NCBI RefSeq assembly: GCF_003860135.1
Contig: NZ_RQYN01000034.1
Location: forward strand, 1-32,052
DNA from: Tannerella forsythia
GTDB taxonomy: Bacteria; Bacteroidota; Bacteroidia; Bacteroidales; Tannerellaceae
DNA: 32,052 bases
Direction of reading: 5' to 3'
Shown here in pieces: positions 1-7,662 of the stretch. Positions within the stretch are counted from its first letter, which is position 1; each line of letters begins with the position of its first letter. The translations under genes were made by a program, and so were the position numbers. The notes beneath the pieces are model-generated. The model ran no database searches. It was not told where the DNA came from and saw only the letters and a list, made by a program, of their open reading frames with translations.

Positions 1-248
1 TTTTATTTTCGGTTGGTTTTTCCGGAAGCATAAAATATATTTTGTGGCATAAGTTGATTTTATAAGGAACGACTATCTATTGAATATTAGGGTTTTAAAA
101 AGACTGTTTTTCGGTATGCTTCTCAAGGGTTCTTTTCGGTATCAGAACCCGAAAACACCTTATGTTTTTTGATTTCATAAAAGCAGATAAAACGTTTCTC
201 GTCAGTAAAAAACTACTCGTTCTGTTGATAACTTCATATACAATACCC
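1..248. other. AT-rich non-coding leader upstream of glnS
   Basis: No convincing coding frame is visible on either strand. The stretch is AT-rich and holds a 10-base direct repeat (TTTTCGGTAT at 108-117 and 133-142, period 25) and an inverted repeat, GGGTTC (127-132) with GAACCC (145-150). A second pairing, TTTTCGG (133-139) with CCGAAAA (149-155), overlaps the first, so only one can form at a time. The hairpin may be the terminator of a gene beyond the left edge, or part of an upstream regulatory region. The sequence alone does not decide. Confidence 0.5.
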
Positions 249-278
249 TTGTACATTAGGCGCTAATCCTTATCTTTG
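249..278 (+). promoter_or_regulatory. Bacteroidetes-type promoter of glnS
   Basis: TTG at 249-251 is separated by 19 bases from TATCTTTG at 271-278. This matches the Bacteroidetes primary sigma factor consensus (TTG, about 19 bases, TAnnTTTG). Transcription would start a few bases after 278 and give a 5' leader of about 25 nt before the ATG at 309. The match argues against a TTG start codon at 276, which lies inside the -7 element. Confidence 0.85.
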
Positions 279-308
279 CGCCATAAAAGACATCAAAAAT
301 CAACAGCA

Positions 309-2021
309 ATGGCAGAAAATACACCTCTGGAAGAAAATAAAAAAAGCCTGAATTTCATCGAACAAATCATCGAAAAAGACTTGTCCGAGGGCAAGAACGA
401 CGGACGGGTTCAAACGCGCTTCCCGCCCGAACCGAACGGTTATCTGCATATCGGGCATGCCAAAGCCATCTGTCTCGATTTCGGTATTGCCGAAAAATAT
501 CGGGGCGTGTGCAACCTGCGTTTTGACGATACGAACCCGACGAAAGAAGACGTAGAGTACGTCGATTCGATTCAGGAAGATATTCGCTGGTTAGGCTTCC
601 AATGGGAAAACATCTTTTATGCTTCGGATTACTTTCAACAACTCTTCGATTTTGCCGTTTCACTGATCAAACAAGGAAAAGCATACGTCGACGAGCAAAG
701 CGCGGAGGCCATTGCTGCACAAAAAGGAACGCCGACGCAGGCCGGTATAGATAGTCCTTATCGTAATCGTCCGATAGAAGAGAGCTTAGACCTTTTTCTC
801 CGTATGAATCGCGGAGATTTTGAAGAGGGCGCCATGACCTTACGGGCTAAGATCGATATGGCTTCCTCCAATATGCACTTCCGCGATCCCATCATCTATC
901 GCATCATTAAGACGCCCCATCACCGGACAGGAAGAACATGGAATGTTTATCCGATGTACGACTTCGCACACGGGCAGAGCGACTATTTTGAAGGGGTAAC
1001 CCATTCGCTCTGTACGCTCGAATTTGAAGTACACCGGCCATTATACGATCATTTTATCGATTTGCTGATCGACAGCGAATGCGGAAAAGGCGGCGATTAC
1101 CGTCCGCGACAGACAGAGTTCAATCGTTTGAACCTGACGTATACTGTGATGAGCAAGCGCAAGCTGCTCCAGCTGGTTAAAGAAAAGTTGGTAGACGGCT
1201 GGGACGACCCGCGTATGCCAACCATCTGCGGTTATCGCCGAAGAGGTTTCACCCCCTCCTCCATTCGCCGTTTCATCAACCTGATCGGTTATACGAAATA
1301 CGACGGCATGATCGATGTTGCATTGCTCGAACATGCTGTGCGCGAAGATCTCAACGCCACGGCGCGGCGTGTCGCTGCGGTGCTTCGTCCCGTTAAACTG
1401 ATCATCACGAACTATCCCGAAGGACAGGTAGAAATGATGACCTCGGTCAACAACCCGGAGAACCCCGAAGATGGAACACATGAGATCGCCTTCTCGCGCG
1501 AGTTGTATATCGAGCAGGACGATTTTATGGAAGATGCTCCCAAAAAATATTACCGTCTGACGCCGGGACAGGAAGTACGCTTACGGTGCGCTTACATCGT
1601 AAAATGTACGGGATGCAAAAAGAATGCGGACGGCGAGGTGGAAGAAGTTTACGCCGAATACGATCCGAATACGAGAACTGGAATGCCCGACAGCAACCGA
1701 AAAGTAAAAGGCACGATACACTGGGTATCTGCCGCCCACGCGTTGCCTGCCGAAGTGCGGCTTTACGACCGCTTGTTTAACGTAGAGAATCCGGCCGAAG
1801 AAAAAGACAAAGATTTTCATGAACTGCTGAATCCGGATTCGTTGCAGGTACTGACCAAGTGTTTCGTAGAAGAAGATTTGGCACAGGCCAAACCTTACGA
1901 TCACTTTCAGTTCCAACGTATCGGATACTTCAATCTTGACCCGGACAGTCGTGACGGCAAATTGATTTTCAACCGTACAGTTCCGCTGAAAGATACATGG
2001 AGCAAGAAAGTAAACGGTTGA
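309..2021 (+). CDS. glnS: Glutaminyl-tRNA synthetase
   Basis: Class I aminoacyl-tRNA synthetase that charges tRNA-Gln with glutamine in the cytoplasm. The HIGH signature is intact (PPEPNGYLHIGH, residues 39-50) and the KMSKS loop reads VMSKR (residues 280-284). The C-terminal beta-barrel anticodon-binding region follows, ending near DSRDGKLIFNRTV. At 570 residues it is close to the E. coli enzyme (554). I chose the ATG at 309, not the in-frame TTG at 276, because the promoter -7 box covers 271-278. It is the first gene of a likely unit with the TPR and DUF368 genes downstream (36-base gap to the TPR ATG). A direct GlnRS suggests that tRNA-Gln need not be charged through Glu-tRNA amidation. 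Confidence 0.97.
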   Translation: MAENTPLEENKKSLNFIEQIIEKDLSEGKNDGRVQTRFPPEPNGYLHIGHAKAICLDFGIAEKYRGVCNLRFDDTNPTKEDVEYVDSIQEDIRWLGFQWENIFYASDYFQQLFDFAVSLIKQGKAYVDEQSAEAIAAQKGTPTQAGIDSPYRNRPIEESLDLFLRMNRGDFEEGAMTLRAKIDMASSNMHFRDPIIYRIIKTPHHRTGRTWNVYPMYDFAHGQSDYFEGVTHSLCTLEFEVHRPLYDHFIDLLIDSECGKGGDYRPRQTEFNRLNLTYTVMSKRKLLQLVKEKLVDGWDDPRMPTICGYRRRGFTPSSIRRFINLIGYTKYDGMIDVALLEHAVREDLNATARRVAAVLRPVKLIITNYPEGQVEMMTSVNNPENPEDGTHEIAFSRELYIEQDDFMEDAPKKYYRLTPGQEVRLRCAYIVKCTGCKKNADGEVEEVYAEYDPNTRTGMPDSNRKVKGTIHWVSAAHALPAEVRLYDRLFNVENPAEEKDKDFHELLNPDSLQVLTKCFVEEDLAQAKPYDHFQFQRIGYFNLDPDSRDGKLIFNRTVPLKDTWSKKVNG

Positions 2022-2057
2022 TAAAAGACAGTATATCTATATTATTCTTTGGGGCGC

Positions 2058-3167
2058 ATGACCTTACTCGAGCGATATAAAGAGATGCATGAAAAAGGCA
2101 CGGAAGCCTATTTCGATGCCGACGAGATCATTCGGTTGCTTGAATATTTCGAGGATGAAAATGATTTTGAAGGATTCACACAGGTGCTTGAATTGGGACT
2201 CAAGCTGCATCCTGAAAATATCGGCATCAAAATCAAGGAATGTAAGGTTTATATTTATCAGGAAAAATATGCCGAAGCGTTGGAGCGCATAAAAAGCATA
2301 GGAGATGACGACGATCCCGAACTTTTTCTGCTTAAAGTGCAGTGTCTGTATGTCATGGACCTCCATCACGAAGCAGATGAACTCCTTGATCAGCATCCCG
2401 TGGACGATGAGTTGAGAATTATTTATGAAGACCTTACTCCCATTCTGAGTGAGATCGGTAAAAATGAAGTCGCTTTCAATCTTGTCAAGCGTGCGATTCA
2501 ACTCTTCCCTGACAGTGTCATTCTTAAAGAGGAACATTGCTATCATGAAGAGATGGCGGGTAATTTACAGCGCGCTTTGCAAATATGTAGGGAGTTGATC
2601 GATATAGACCCCTACTCTACCGATTATTGGTACATACAGGGACGCTTACTCTCCAATCTCGGACAGTATGAAGAAGCAATCCACTCGTTCGACTTCGCGC
2701 TCACTTGCGACGAGGATGACGTAGAGGTCAGATTATTACGCGCATATTGCCTCTTTATGAACGAAAATTACGAGAAAGCGATCGAAGCCTATCTGGATTT
2801 GCTCTCGGACAAAAAAGACATCACCGATCATATCGAACCGATTCTCGCGGAATGCTACCTGAAAGCAGACGATTTCGAACGTGCTTATACCTTATTTAAT
2901 AAGTTGCTTGGTAAACCGGAAGTACTCTCGCAAGTAGCACGATACAAAACGCATCACCGCATTTTCTCGCAAACGGATCAAAATAGCGATAAGACGGCCG
3001 AGTACTTAAATAAAATGTTTTTTGCTGCCAGGAAAATGCAGGAAAACGAACTGCCGTCGGACAAATATTTTCTGCATGCGCAAGACATACGTTCGCAAAA
3101 GCCTTTCCTTTTGCCTCCCGACGGATTGTCGGAAGAATTTATTAAAAACAAACATCATCTGAATTAG
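2058..3167 (+). CDS. Tetratricopeptide repeat protein
   Basis: A 369-residue soluble protein with no signal peptide and no membrane segment. It is built of TPR-like helical hairpins from about residue 15 to 310, for example the stretches around YWYIQGRLLSNLGQYEEAIHS and LRAYCLFMNENYEKAIEAYLD. It is very acidic. TPR proteins are scaffolds for protein-protein contacts, and the partner cannot be inferred here. An in-frame TTG lies at 2049, but the ATG at 2058 starts a normal cytoplasmic N terminus. It sits between glnS and the DUF368 gene with a 4-base gap to the latter, so it is probably co-transcribed. Anything beyond a cytoplasmic TPR protein would be a guess. Confidence 0.9.
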   Translation: MTLLERYKEMHEKGTEAYFDADEIIRLLEYFEDENDFEGFTQVLELGLKLHPENIGIKIKECKVYIYQEKYAEALERIKSIGDDDDPELFLLKVQCLYVMDLHHEADELLDQHPVDDELRIIYEDLTPILSEIGKNEVAFNLVKRAIQLFPDSVILKEEHCYHEEMAGNLQRALQICRELIDIDPYSTDYWYIQGRLLSNLGQYEEAIHSFDFALTCDEDDVEVRLLRAYCLFMNENYEKAIEAYLDLLSDKKDITDHIEPILAECYLKADDFERAYTLFNKLLGKPEVLSQVARYKTHHRIFSQTDQNSDKTAEYLNKMFFAARKMQENELPSDKYFLHAQDIRSQKPFLLPPDGLSEEFIKNKHHLN

Positions 3168-3171
3168 AGAT

Positions 3172-4104
3172 ATGAATCGCACATTGAAAGATAACGTCCT
3201 GTTGGTGCTCAAAGGAGTCGGTATGGGTGCAGCCGATGTGGTACCGGGTGTCTCAGGAGGCACAATCGCCTTTATTGTCGGCATATACGAAGAACTGATT
3301 AATTCGATTAAGAGCGTAAATTTAACTTCGTTGAGAATGCTCTTTTCGCTCAAGTTCGGTCGCTTTTGGAAAGCCATCAATGGCAATTTTCTACTAGCCA
3401 TCATCTCAGGTATCGGTATCAGTATTTTCTCTCTGGCCAAACTGATTACTTATTTGCTGGTACACGAGCCGGTTCTGGTTTGGGCGTTCTTTTTCGGATT
3501 GGTGCTGGCTTCGATTTGGTTTGTTTCGCGCGAAGTCGCAAAATGGAATGTCAAAACCGTGGCAGGATTCGTATTCGGTGCCGTAGCAGCTTATGTGATA
3601 ACCATCACTACCCCTGCTGAAACTCCGGATGATATATGGTTCATCTTTCTCTGTGGCGCCATCGCCATTTGTGCGATGATTCTTCCCGGCATATCGGGCA
3701 GCTTTATTCTGGTTTTACTGGGAAAATACTTCTTTATCATGGAGGCTGTCAAATCGCTTCGGATGAGTGTCTTGCTCGTCTTCGCCGGAGGAGCTGTAAT
3801 CGGAATTTCTTTGTTTTCTCGCGCACTGTCTTACGCACTGCATCGTTTCCATGATATCACCATCGCTGTTCTGAGCGGCTTTATGTTAGGGTCACTGAAT
3901 AAAGTTTGGCCGTGGAAAGAAACGATCGAGACGTATATTGACCGTCATGGCGTGGCCAAACCTCTGATTGAAGCAAATATTTTACCCGATCGCCAGTTAT
4001 GGGAAGCGATTGGATTGGCTGCTGCAGGGTTCGTACTCGTTTATCTGTTGGAATTGATTTCGTTAAAAGGTAAAAAGAAAAAAACGGAGATACCTAACGC
4101 ATAA
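3172..4104 (+). CDS. DUF368 membrane protein, probable undecaprenyl-phosphate translocase (PopT family)
   Basis: A polytopic inner membrane protein of 310 residues. It has two related, Gly-rich re-entrant-type motifs: ADVVPGVSGGTIAFI near residues 21-35, and ILPGISGSFILVLLGKY near residues 169-185. These mark the DUF368 family as an internal inverted duplication. Members of this family (PopT) have been shown in other bacteria to help return the lipid carrier undecaprenyl phosphate across the cytoplasmic membrane for reuse in cell-wall synthesis; DedA proteins are the parallel system. The same role here is inferred from family membership. The C terminus is a short Lys-rich cytoplasmic tail (KGKKKKTE). 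The gene starts 4 bases after the TPR gene. Confidence 0.88.
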   Translation: MNRTLKDNVLLVLKGVGMGAADVVPGVSGGTIAFIVGIYEELINSIKSVNLTSLRMLFSLKFGRFWKAINGNFLLAIISGIGISIFSLAKLITYLLVHEPVLVWAFFFGLVLASIWFVSREVAKWNVKTVAGFVFGAVAAYVITITTPAETPDDIWFIFLCGAIAICAMILPGISGSFILVLLGKYFFIMEAVKSLRMSVLLVFAGGAVIGISLFSRALSYALHRFHDITIAVLSGFMLGSLNKVWPWKETIETYIDRHGVAKPLIEANILPDRQLWEAIGLAAAGFVLVYLLELISLKGKKKKTEIPNA

Positions 4105-4135
4105 TCTACCTTTCCGAGCCTTTTCGACGCATGTA

Positions 4136-4158
4136 AAAAGAGACTTTTTCTCTCTTTT
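4136..4158 (+). terminator. Possible terminator after the DUF368 gene
   Basis: AAAAGAGA (4136-4143) pairs perfectly with TCTCTTTT (4151-4158) around a 7-base loop, 31 bases after the DUF368 stop. The stem is AT-rich, so it is weak, but its 3' arm is itself U-rich in RNA. It would close the glnS-TPR-DUF368 unit. Confidence 0.45.
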
Positions 4159-4214
4159 CCGGAATATTTTTACGGGATTCTTGGACGATGTATAGGTAAT
4201 ATGGTAAATTTCTG

Positions 4215-4222
4215 TATTTTTG
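4215..4222 (+). promoter_or_regulatory. Candidate -7 promoter element for the GYF_2/CD225 gene
   Basis: TATTTTTG fits the TAnnTTTG element and lies 65 bases before the ATG at 4288. No TTG is present at the expected distance upstream, so only half of the promoter consensus is supported. Confidence 0.45.
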
Positions 4223-4287
4223 TACGCTTAAAATCACGGCCGATTTTTGAAAATGTATTATCTTAACTATAAAAACAGAATTAAAAA

Positions 4288-4845
4288 ATGGACAAAGAGT
4301 ATTACTATTTGAATGGGGACACCAAAGTAGGTCCTTTCTCATTGGACGCTTTGAAAAGCGCTCCGATTAATCCGGACACGTTAGTTTGGAACGGCTCGTT
4401 ACCGGATTGGGTGGCTGCACGTACATTGCCGGAGTTACAAGACATGTTTGCCGCAGCAGGAAACACGTCGGCTTCTTCTTCGAACTATGATCAGAGAGAA
4501 CCGAGATATAACACGAACACTGCACAAAGCACAAATTATTCGACAAGCGGCGGAACTTTCGGCGATCCGAATATGCCTAAACCTCCGATGCCGGAGAACT
4601 ATCTCGTATGGGCCATTCTTTCTACCGTTTTTTGCTGTATGCCTTTAGGTATTGTATCCATCATCAACTCTACCAAAGTAAGTTCTGCTTATGCACTCGG
4701 CGACTATGTTGGTGCAGACAATGCATCGAAAAATGCAAAAAAATGGGCAATGTGGTCTGCTATTGCTGCGGGAGTAGTTTGGCTGCTTTATGTTATATTC
4801 ATTATTGTTATTGGCGTAGGAGCCGCCATGAGTAGTGATATGTAA
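4288..4845 (+). CDS. GYF_2 domain and CD225/dispanin-like membrane protein
   Basis: A 185-residue protein of three parts. Residues 4-53 form a GYF_2 domain (aromatic run EYYYLNG, GPFSLDAL, W-x-G...PDW), a putative peptide-binding module. Residues 55-100 are a Ser/Asn/Thr/Pro-rich linker. Residues 101-180 are a CD225/dispanin-type membrane region with two helices, about 105-126 and 155-178, a CC pair at 116-117 and a conserved-looking polar loop (STKVSSAYALGDYVGADNASKNAKKW). There is no cleavable signal peptide. This domain pairing is common in Bacteroidetes, and its biochemical role is not established. Downstream, after a strong hairpin, lies a DUF2752 gene that often accompanies such proteins. 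The assignment rests on motif recognition by eye. Confidence 0.85.
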   Translation: MDKEYYYLNGDTKVGPFSLDALKSAPINPDTLVWNGSLPDWVAARTLPELQDMFAAAGNTSASSSNYDQREPRYNTNTAQSTNYSTSGGTFGDPNMPKPPMPENYLVWAILSTVFCCMPLGIVSIINSTKVSSAYALGDYVGADNASKNAKKWAMWSAIAAGVVWLLYVIFIIVIGVGAAMSSDM

Positions 4846-4852
4846 ATTCAGT

Positions 4853-4884
4853 ATGCGGGGCTTTCCGGCGTGAAGGCTCCGCAT
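4853..4884 (+). terminator. Strong hairpin between the CD225 and DUF2752 genes
   Basis: Bases 4853-4865 pair with 4872-4884 to give a 13-bp stem with two G-U wobbles and a 6-base loop (CGGCGT). It begins 8 bases after the stop codon at 4845. The downstream sequence is AT-rich but has no long T run. Position and stability favour a terminator or 3'-end stabiliser. Confidence 0.7.
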
Positions 4885-4906
4885 CAATTAGCTTTAATTA
4901 TTAATT

Positions 4907-5302
4907 ATGTATCCTGTTCCTCGATACAAAATTATCCTCTGGATTTTTCTTTTTCTGGTTTTCCTGATCGCAATCTATATCTATTCACACATTCACCCTA
5001 ACAGTTCTCCATTCTTTCCTAAATGCCCATTCCTGATGCTGACCGGAATGAAATGTCCGGGATGCGGTTCGCAACGGGCTATTCACGCCTTACTTCATGC
5101 CGACATAAAAACAGCCTTCTCTTATAATGCCTTGCTTGTACTGTCGATACCGTATGTTATCCTGCTGCTCGGCGTTCGTATTTATCAACTCTTTAATCCA
5201 TACAGTCCACTAATCTTAAAAGTACAAAGAAGCCTTTATATCTGGATATTCTTTGCCATTGCCATGACTTTTTTTGTTGCCCGCAATATTTTTAGCTTCT
5301 GA
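4907..5302 (+). CDS. DUF2752 family membrane protein
   Basis: A 131-residue protein with an N-terminal membrane helix (about 9-27), then the family hallmark FPKCPFLMLTGMKCPGCGSQRA (residues 38-58, shown in parts: C40, C50, C53), then two more hydrophobic helices (about 74-93 and 110-127). The CPGCGSQRA motif defines DUF2752. The clustered cysteines could bind a metal or form disulfides, but no function is proven for the family. It lies 61 bases after the GYF_2/CD225 gene, and the pair are frequent neighbours in Bacteroidetes. The next gene cluster has its own promoter starting at its stop codon. Confidence 0.85.
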   Translation: MYPVPRYKIILWIFLFLVFLIAIYIYSHIHPNSSPFFPKCPFLMLTGMKCPGCGSQRAIHALLHADIKTAFSYNALLVLSIPYVILLLGVRIYQLFNPYSPLILKVQRSLYIWIFFAIAMTFFVARNIFSF

Positions 5303-5303
5303 C

Positions 5304-5333
5304 TTGCATATTCTTGTTTTTTTTGTAGATTTG
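5304..5333 (+). promoter_or_regulatory. Bacteroidetes-type promoter of the kor cluster
   Basis: TTG at 5304-5306, a 19-base spacer, and TAGATTTG at 5326-5333 match both consensus elements exactly. The predicted start of transcription is just after 5333, about 25 bases before the korD ATG at 5362. Confidence 0.88.
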
Positions 5334-5361
5334 CATCCCAGTAAATAAAAATAAAGGATTT

Positions 5362-5592
5362 ATGGCAAAAGTAAAAGGAATGGTAGTGGTCAACACCGAA
5401 CGGTGTAAAGGCTGCAACTTATGTGTCGTGGCCTGTCCTTGCAATGTACTGGAGTTGCACCCGCGGGAGGTCAATAACAAAGGCTATCACTATGTATATA
5501 TGAAAGAGCCTGACGATTGTACCGGTTGTGCCAGTTGCGGATGGGTTTGTCCCGATGGATGTTTAACCGTCTATAGAAAGAAAATTGATTAA
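5362..5592 (+). CDS. korD: 2-oxoglutarate:ferredoxin oxidoreductase, delta (ferredoxin-like) subunit
   Basis: A 76-residue 2[4Fe-4S] ferredoxin. It has two cysteine clusters: C15, C18, C21, C25 (CKGCNLCVVAC) and C53, C56, C59, C63 (CTGCASCGWVC), each followed by a Pro or Pro-like residue. In this enzyme family the delta subunit passes electrons between the catalytic beta-subunit cluster and external ferredoxin. It is the first gene after a perfect promoter and sits 4 bases upstream of korA. The four-gene architecture with separate alpha, beta, gamma and delta chains, plus the sequence of korA and korB, points to 2-oxoglutarate. Other 2-oxoacids, such as branched-chain ones, remain possible. 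Confidence 0.93.
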   Translation: MAKVKGMVVVNTERCKGCNLCVVACPCNVLELHPREVNNKGYHYVYMKEPDDCTGCASCGWVCPDGCLTVYRKKID

Positions 5593-5596
5593 CACA

Positions 5597-6673
5597 ATGG
5601 AAGAAGTAAGACTTATGAAAGGAAACGAAGCGCTGGCCCATGCTGCGATTCGTTATGGAACAGACGGATATTTTGGTTATCCGATTACACCTCAGTCGGA
5701 AGTCATGGAAACACTGATGGAAGAAAGACCGTGGGAAACAACAGGTATGGTGGTACTGCAAGCAGAAAGTGAAATCGCTTCGATTAATATGGTTTACGGG
5801 GGAGCAGCAACAGGCAAACGAATCATGACCTCGTCGTCCAGCCCGGGTATGAGCTTGATGTTGGAAGGAGTCTCCTATATTGCTGGCTCGGATCTCCCTT
5901 GTCTGATTGTAAATGTAATGCGTGGCGGTCCCGGATTGGGAACAATCCAGCCGAGTCAAGCCGACTATTTTCAGACGGTGAAAGGTGGAGGTCATGGAGA
6001 CTACCGCTTGATAGCTCTTGCTCCTTCGTCGGTGCAGGAAACGGCCGATTTTGTCGGACTGGGTTTCGATCTTGCATTCAAATATCAAACTCCGGCGATC
6101 ATCATCACGGACGGTATGATTGGTCAGCTGATGGAAAAAGTCGTACTTCCCCCGTTTCGTCCGCGGAAAACGGAGGCGGAGATTGCCAAAGAATCACCTT
6201 GGGCAGCTACCGGAAAAGCGGCCGGTCGAAAACCCAATATCATTACTTCTTTGGAGTTGGATCCGGTCATTATGGAAAAAAAGAACTTGCATTTCCAAGA
6301 GAAATATAGCCGGATAGAGAAAAACGAAGTGCGCTATGAAGAATACAAATGCGAAGATGCGGAGTATCTGTTGGTCGCATTCGGTTCATCGGCACGAATC
6401 TGCCAGAAAGCGATTGAAATAGCACGTGGTCAAGGATTGAAACTCGGTTTAATCCGTCCGATTACTCTGTGGCCGTTCCCGACTCAGGTAATTGCCAGTT
6501 ATGCCGATAAAGTGAAAGGGATGCTTTCGGTAGAGCTGAATGCCGGACAGATGGTCGAAGATGTTCGGCTGGCTGTAAACGGACGTGTCAAAGTCGAGCA
6601 TTTCGGCCGCTTGGGTGGCATCGTTTTCACTCCGGACGAAATTCTGAAAGCAATTGAAGAGAAACTGATGTAA
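5597..6673 (+). CDS. korA: 2-oxoglutarate:ferredoxin oxidoreductase, alpha subunit
   Basis: A 358-residue subunit that shapes the thiamine-pyrophosphate active site for oxidative decarboxylation of a 2-oxoacid to its acyl-CoA, or the reverse carboxylation. The N terminus reads MKGNEALAHAAIRYG...GYPITPQSEVMETL, the typical pyrimidine-binding domain. The mid-part EGVSYIAGSDLPCLIVNVMRGGPGLG (given here as landmarks) is also typical, and a transketolase-C-like domain follows (LLVAFGSSARICQKAIE; VELNAGQMVEDVRLAV). It lacks a fused gamma domain, which is encoded separately as korC. The ATG at 5597 is chosen over an in-frame TTG at 5585 that overlaps korD. It is followed after 11 bases by a small membrane-protein gene. 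Confidence 0.93.
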   Translation: MEEVRLMKGNEALAHAAIRYGTDGYFGYPITPQSEVMETLMEERPWETTGMVVLQAESEIASINMVYGGAATGKRIMTSSSSPGMSLMLEGVSYIAGSDLPCLIVNVMRGGPGLGTIQPSQADYFQTVKGGGHGDYRLIALAPSSVQETADFVGLGFDLAFKYQTPAIIITDGMIGQLMEKVVLPPFRPRKTEAEIAKESPWAATGKAAGRKPNIITSLELDPVIMEKKNLHFQEKYSRIEKNEVRYEEYKCEDAEYLLVAFGSSARICQKAIEIARGQGLKLGLIRPITLWPFPTQVIASYADKVKGMLSVELNAGQMVEDVRLAVNGRVKVEHFGRLGGIVFTPDEILKAIEEKLM

Positions 6674-6684
6674 TTTAACAAGTA

Positions 6685-6858
6685 ATGAAACGAGGAGACC
6701 GATTAGACGAACTGTTTACCCTGCTTTTTATGGTGTTGACGATTGTAGCCGGCATCCTCTATTTTACCGTGAAAGATAGCCATTTGCCGTTCCTTATTTG
6801 TGGAGGCATCGCTATTCTTTTGCGTATAGTACAATATCTTATGAGATTTTTGGGTTAA
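6685..6858 (+). CDS. Small two-helix membrane protein inside the kor cluster
   Basis: A 57-residue open frame that begins with ATG 11 bases after korA and stops 22 bases before korB. The protein starts MKRGDRLDELFTLLF and has two hydrophobic stretches, about residues 11-29 and 34-52, with a positively charged N terminus and a short turn (KDSH) between them. That predicts an inner membrane hairpin. I do not recognise the family. Its tight spacing on the same strand between two subunit genes of one enzyme indicates co-expression. It could anchor the soluble Kor complex to the membrane or act elsewhere; neither is shown. It is short enough for automated annotation to miss. Confidence 0.78.
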   Translation: MKRGDRLDELFTLLFMVLTIVAGILYFTVKDSHLPFLICGGIAILLRIVQYLMRFLG

Positions 6859-6880
6859 AAAACTTACGGAATATTCAAAA

Positions 6881-7642
6881 ATGGAAACAATAGAAATAAT
6901 TAAACCTGAAAATTTGGTCTATCAAAAGCCCAAATTGATGAATGATAATTCCATGCATTATTGCCCGGGATGCAGTCATGGCGTTATCCATAAACTGATC
7001 GCCGAAATATCCGAAGAGATGGGTATGGAAGAAAAAACGATCGGAATCTCCCCTGTCGGATGCGCAGTATTTGCTTACAACTATATCGATATCGACTGGA
7101 TTGAAGCGGCTCACGGACGTGCTCCGGCTGTAGCTACAGCGGTAAAGCGAGTGAACCCTGATAAAATGGTCTTTACGTATCAAGGTGACGGTGACTTGGC
7201 GGCCATCGGAACGGCTGAAACCATTCATGCAGCTAATCGTGGCGAAAACATTGTGATTATTTTCGTAAATAATGCCATTTATGGTATGACGGGCGGACAG
7301 ATGGCCCCGACCACTTTGGTTGGAATGCCTACGGCAACTTGTCCTCACGGTCGTGACGTGGAACTGAACGGACATCCTTTGCGAATCGGGAATTTGCTGG
7401 CACAGTTGGATGGAACGTGTCTGGTCACACGCCAAAGCGTCCATACTCCTGCTGCGGTAAGAAAAGCAAAGAAAATGTTACGCTTAGCATTTGAAAATTC
7501 CATGGCTCGCAAAGGAACATCGATTGTAGAATTTGTTTCTACTTGTTCGTCCGGATGGAAAAAAACACCGGCCGATTCGAACAAATGGATGGAAGAGCAT
7601 ATGTTCCCCTTCTATCCCTTGGGAGACTTGAAAAATGTATAA
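6881..7642 (+). CDS. korB: 2-oxoglutarate:ferredoxin oxidoreductase, beta subunit
   Basis: A 253-residue catalytic subunit that binds thiamine pyrophosphate and one [4Fe-4S] cluster. The TPP-Mg motif is GDGDLAAIG (from residue 102) with NNAIYGMTGGQ (130-140). Cysteines C28 and C31 (YCPGCSHG), C61 (PVGCAVF) and C222 (STCSSGW) have the spacing expected for the four cluster ligands of the family. The HGRAPA motif near 78-83 is also typical. It lies between the 57-residue membrane protein and korC (20-base gap). Confidence 0.94.
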   Translation: METIEIIKPENLVYQKPKLMNDNSMHYCPGCSHGVIHKLIAEISEEMGMEEKTIGISPVGCAVFAYNYIDIDWIEAAHGRAPAVATAVKRVNPDKMVFTYQGDGDLAAIGTAETIHAANRGENIVIIFVNNAIYGMTGGQMAPTTLVGMPTATCPHGRDVELNGHPLRIGNLLAQLDGTCLVTRQSVHTPAAVRKAKKMLRLAFENSMARKGTSIVEFVSTCSSGWKKTPADSNKWMEEHMFPFYPLGDLKNV

Positions 7643-7662
7643 CGATTAGCAGAAGACAAGAT

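Noticed and set aside
276-308. TTG start that would add 11 residues to GlnS
   Set aside because: It falls inside the promoter -7 element TATCTTTG and so would lie upstream of the transcript.
7543-7662. 40-codon upstream extension of korC
   Set aside because: It overlaps the end of korB in another frame, and the family N terminus begins at 7663.
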